DNA of 14,496 nucleotides, taken from contig CANAUU010000014.1 of NCBI GenBank assembly GCA_947364965.1, positions 1 to 14,496 on the forward strand, given 5' to 3'. The position numbers and the translations under genes were made by a program. The notes beneath the pieces are model-generated. The model did not search any database. It was not told the origin of the DNA and worked only from the letters and a program-made list of their open reading frames with translations. This stretch comes from an uncultured Candidatus Saccharibacteria bacterium. GTDB lineage: Bacteria; Patescibacteriota; Saccharimonadia; Saccharimonadales; Saccharimonadaceae. This document shows, piece after piece, positions 13,736-14,496 of this stretch. Every line of letters begins with the position of its first letter. Position 1 is the first letter of the stretch.

Positions 13736-14496
13736 TTATCTGGCGAGACAGCGAACGGAGAAACCAAATTGACGGTATTCGCCAGTAGATGGGTCGACGG
13801 CGCTAGTGCCACTGAAGTAGAGACTATAAGCATCTCCATCGGAGGCTGCGGAAGACGACCAGTAATAACCGTAGTTGTTGGCGCCAAAGAGTAAGCCACT
13901 AATGTTTTGGTGGATATCTCCACTCCTAACAAAATACAGCGGAGAACTGGTTAGCTTGGCGACGTCAGAGTCGATAGAGTAAGCATTAATGAGGGTTTGG
14001 AATTCTCCAGAAAAAGTGCTGGTTGGTAGGCGCCATCCTTTTGGACAAATACTGCTCGTTGTCTGCTCGCTCGTGATATTCCCGCCCGTTCCTGCCGTTG
14101 CTGCATTCCACTGGTAATGATTGCCTGCAATATAGTGTGCTAGATTATCATTATTCCGGGTAGTTGGAGTATCATAAACCGTAAATTGTTCGGGGCACTG
14201 GGAGAAATCATTCTTTGGGAATTCGCAGTTGTTATAGGCGGCAGGATTTGCAATCCTATAATCCCCCAAGCTCCAAGATCTTTGCCCTAGATTATCTGGG
14301 AAAATCGTATTTGCGTCCGCCACTGTTGCCGTATATGCCGGGTTCTTGCCGTTATCTCCCGGCGTCCAATTGCTGCTCACATCCGATGCTTCTGGAGTAA
14401 GTGGAGTAGTTTGTTCGTTCAAGTCCAGGTCAAGGTTCTGCGTCATCCAACAATTCCCATCAGCTAGCTTGGTCACCCAGTAGTATTTGCCATCCC
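13736..14496 (-). CDS. FISUMP-domain surface protein (N-terminal part outside window)
   Basis: The 3' part of a gene whose start lies beyond the right edge; about 253 codons are visible and the frame is open at 14496. The visible part is one Fibrobacter succinogenes major paralogous (FISUMP) domain: DGKYYWVTKLADGNCWMTQN at its beginning, CPKGWRLPT about two thirds along, YYWSSSA and LYFSGT further on, and the closing GFSVRCLAR. The Cys residues (NCW, NCEF, QCPEQF, ICPKGW, VRCL) suggest disulfides in a secreted domain. FISUMP proteins are typically large, exported and common in Saccharibacteria and Bacteroidetes-type genomes; adhesion or host contact is often suggested but not shown. Base composition differs from the housekeeping genes: it lacks their C-rich coding strand. 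It stops at TAA (13738-13736). Confidence 0.85.
   Translation of the reverse strand, partial: DGKYYWVTKLADGNCWMTQNLDLDLNEQTTPLTPEASDVSSNWTPGDNGKNPAYTATVADANTIFPDNLGQRSWSLGDYRIANPAAYNNCEFPKNDFSQCPEQFTVYDTPTTRNNDNLAHYIAGNHYQWNAATAGTGGNITSEQTTSSICPKGWRLPTSTFSGEFQTLINAYSIDSDVAKLTSSPLYFVRSGDIHQNISGLLFGANNYGYYWSSSAASDGDAYSLYFSGTSAVDPSTGEYRQFGFSVRCLAR

Overview
All eleven recognisable protein genes in this window lie on the minus strand, so transcription runs from high to low coordinates. The set (dnaX, dnaB, a YbaB-type nucleoid protein, a short HPF/RaiA, secA, an M16 peptidase, murD, prfB, ftsE), the compact spacing and a FISUMP-type surface protein fit a small-genome Candidate Phyla Radiation bacterium, most likely Candidatus Saccharibacteria (TM7). 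That assignment is inference from gene content and protein style. UGA is read as a stop here: the M16 gene ends on TGA.

In the direction of transcription, the window opens at its right edge with the 3' part of a FISUMP-domain surface protein (13736-14496, cut by the window end). A 705-base intergenic region follows. It holds no convincing protein gene but is rich in structure: a ~197-base AT-rich segment closed by long GC-rich inverted arms (13518-13714), a terminator-like hairpin (13462-13492), a nested hairpin with a plus-strand T-run (13247-13316), and a strong promoter overlapped by a perfect 12-base palindrome (13063-13090). That promoter drives a conserved unknown protein whose stop codon directly abuts dnaX. 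dnaB follows after 107 bases.

After a 114-base gap with two promoter candidates comes a polytopic membrane protein resembling GT-C/GT39 glycosyltransferases. It is packed tightly with a YbaB/EbfC-family protein and HPF/RaiA. secA follows with its own promoter. Its stop overlaps the probable start of an M16 metallopeptidase by 4 bases. murD, prfB and ftsE complete the run, with ftsE cut by the left window edge. The genes cover replication (DnaX, DnaB), nucleoid and ribosome hibernation (YbaB, HPF), secretion (SecA), cell-wall synthesis (MurD), translation termination (RF2) and division (FtsE).

Some starts (raiA, ybaB, dnaB, secA) have Shine-Dalgarno sequences. Others (ftsE, murD, the membrane protein, perhaps prfB) have a -10 element only 3-7 bases upstream and no Shine-Dalgarno, which suggests leaderless mRNAs. 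The most notable items are the structured intergenic elements, the likely AUA start of the M16 gene, a cysteine-free DnaX without its zinc module, and a recurring extended -10 motif.
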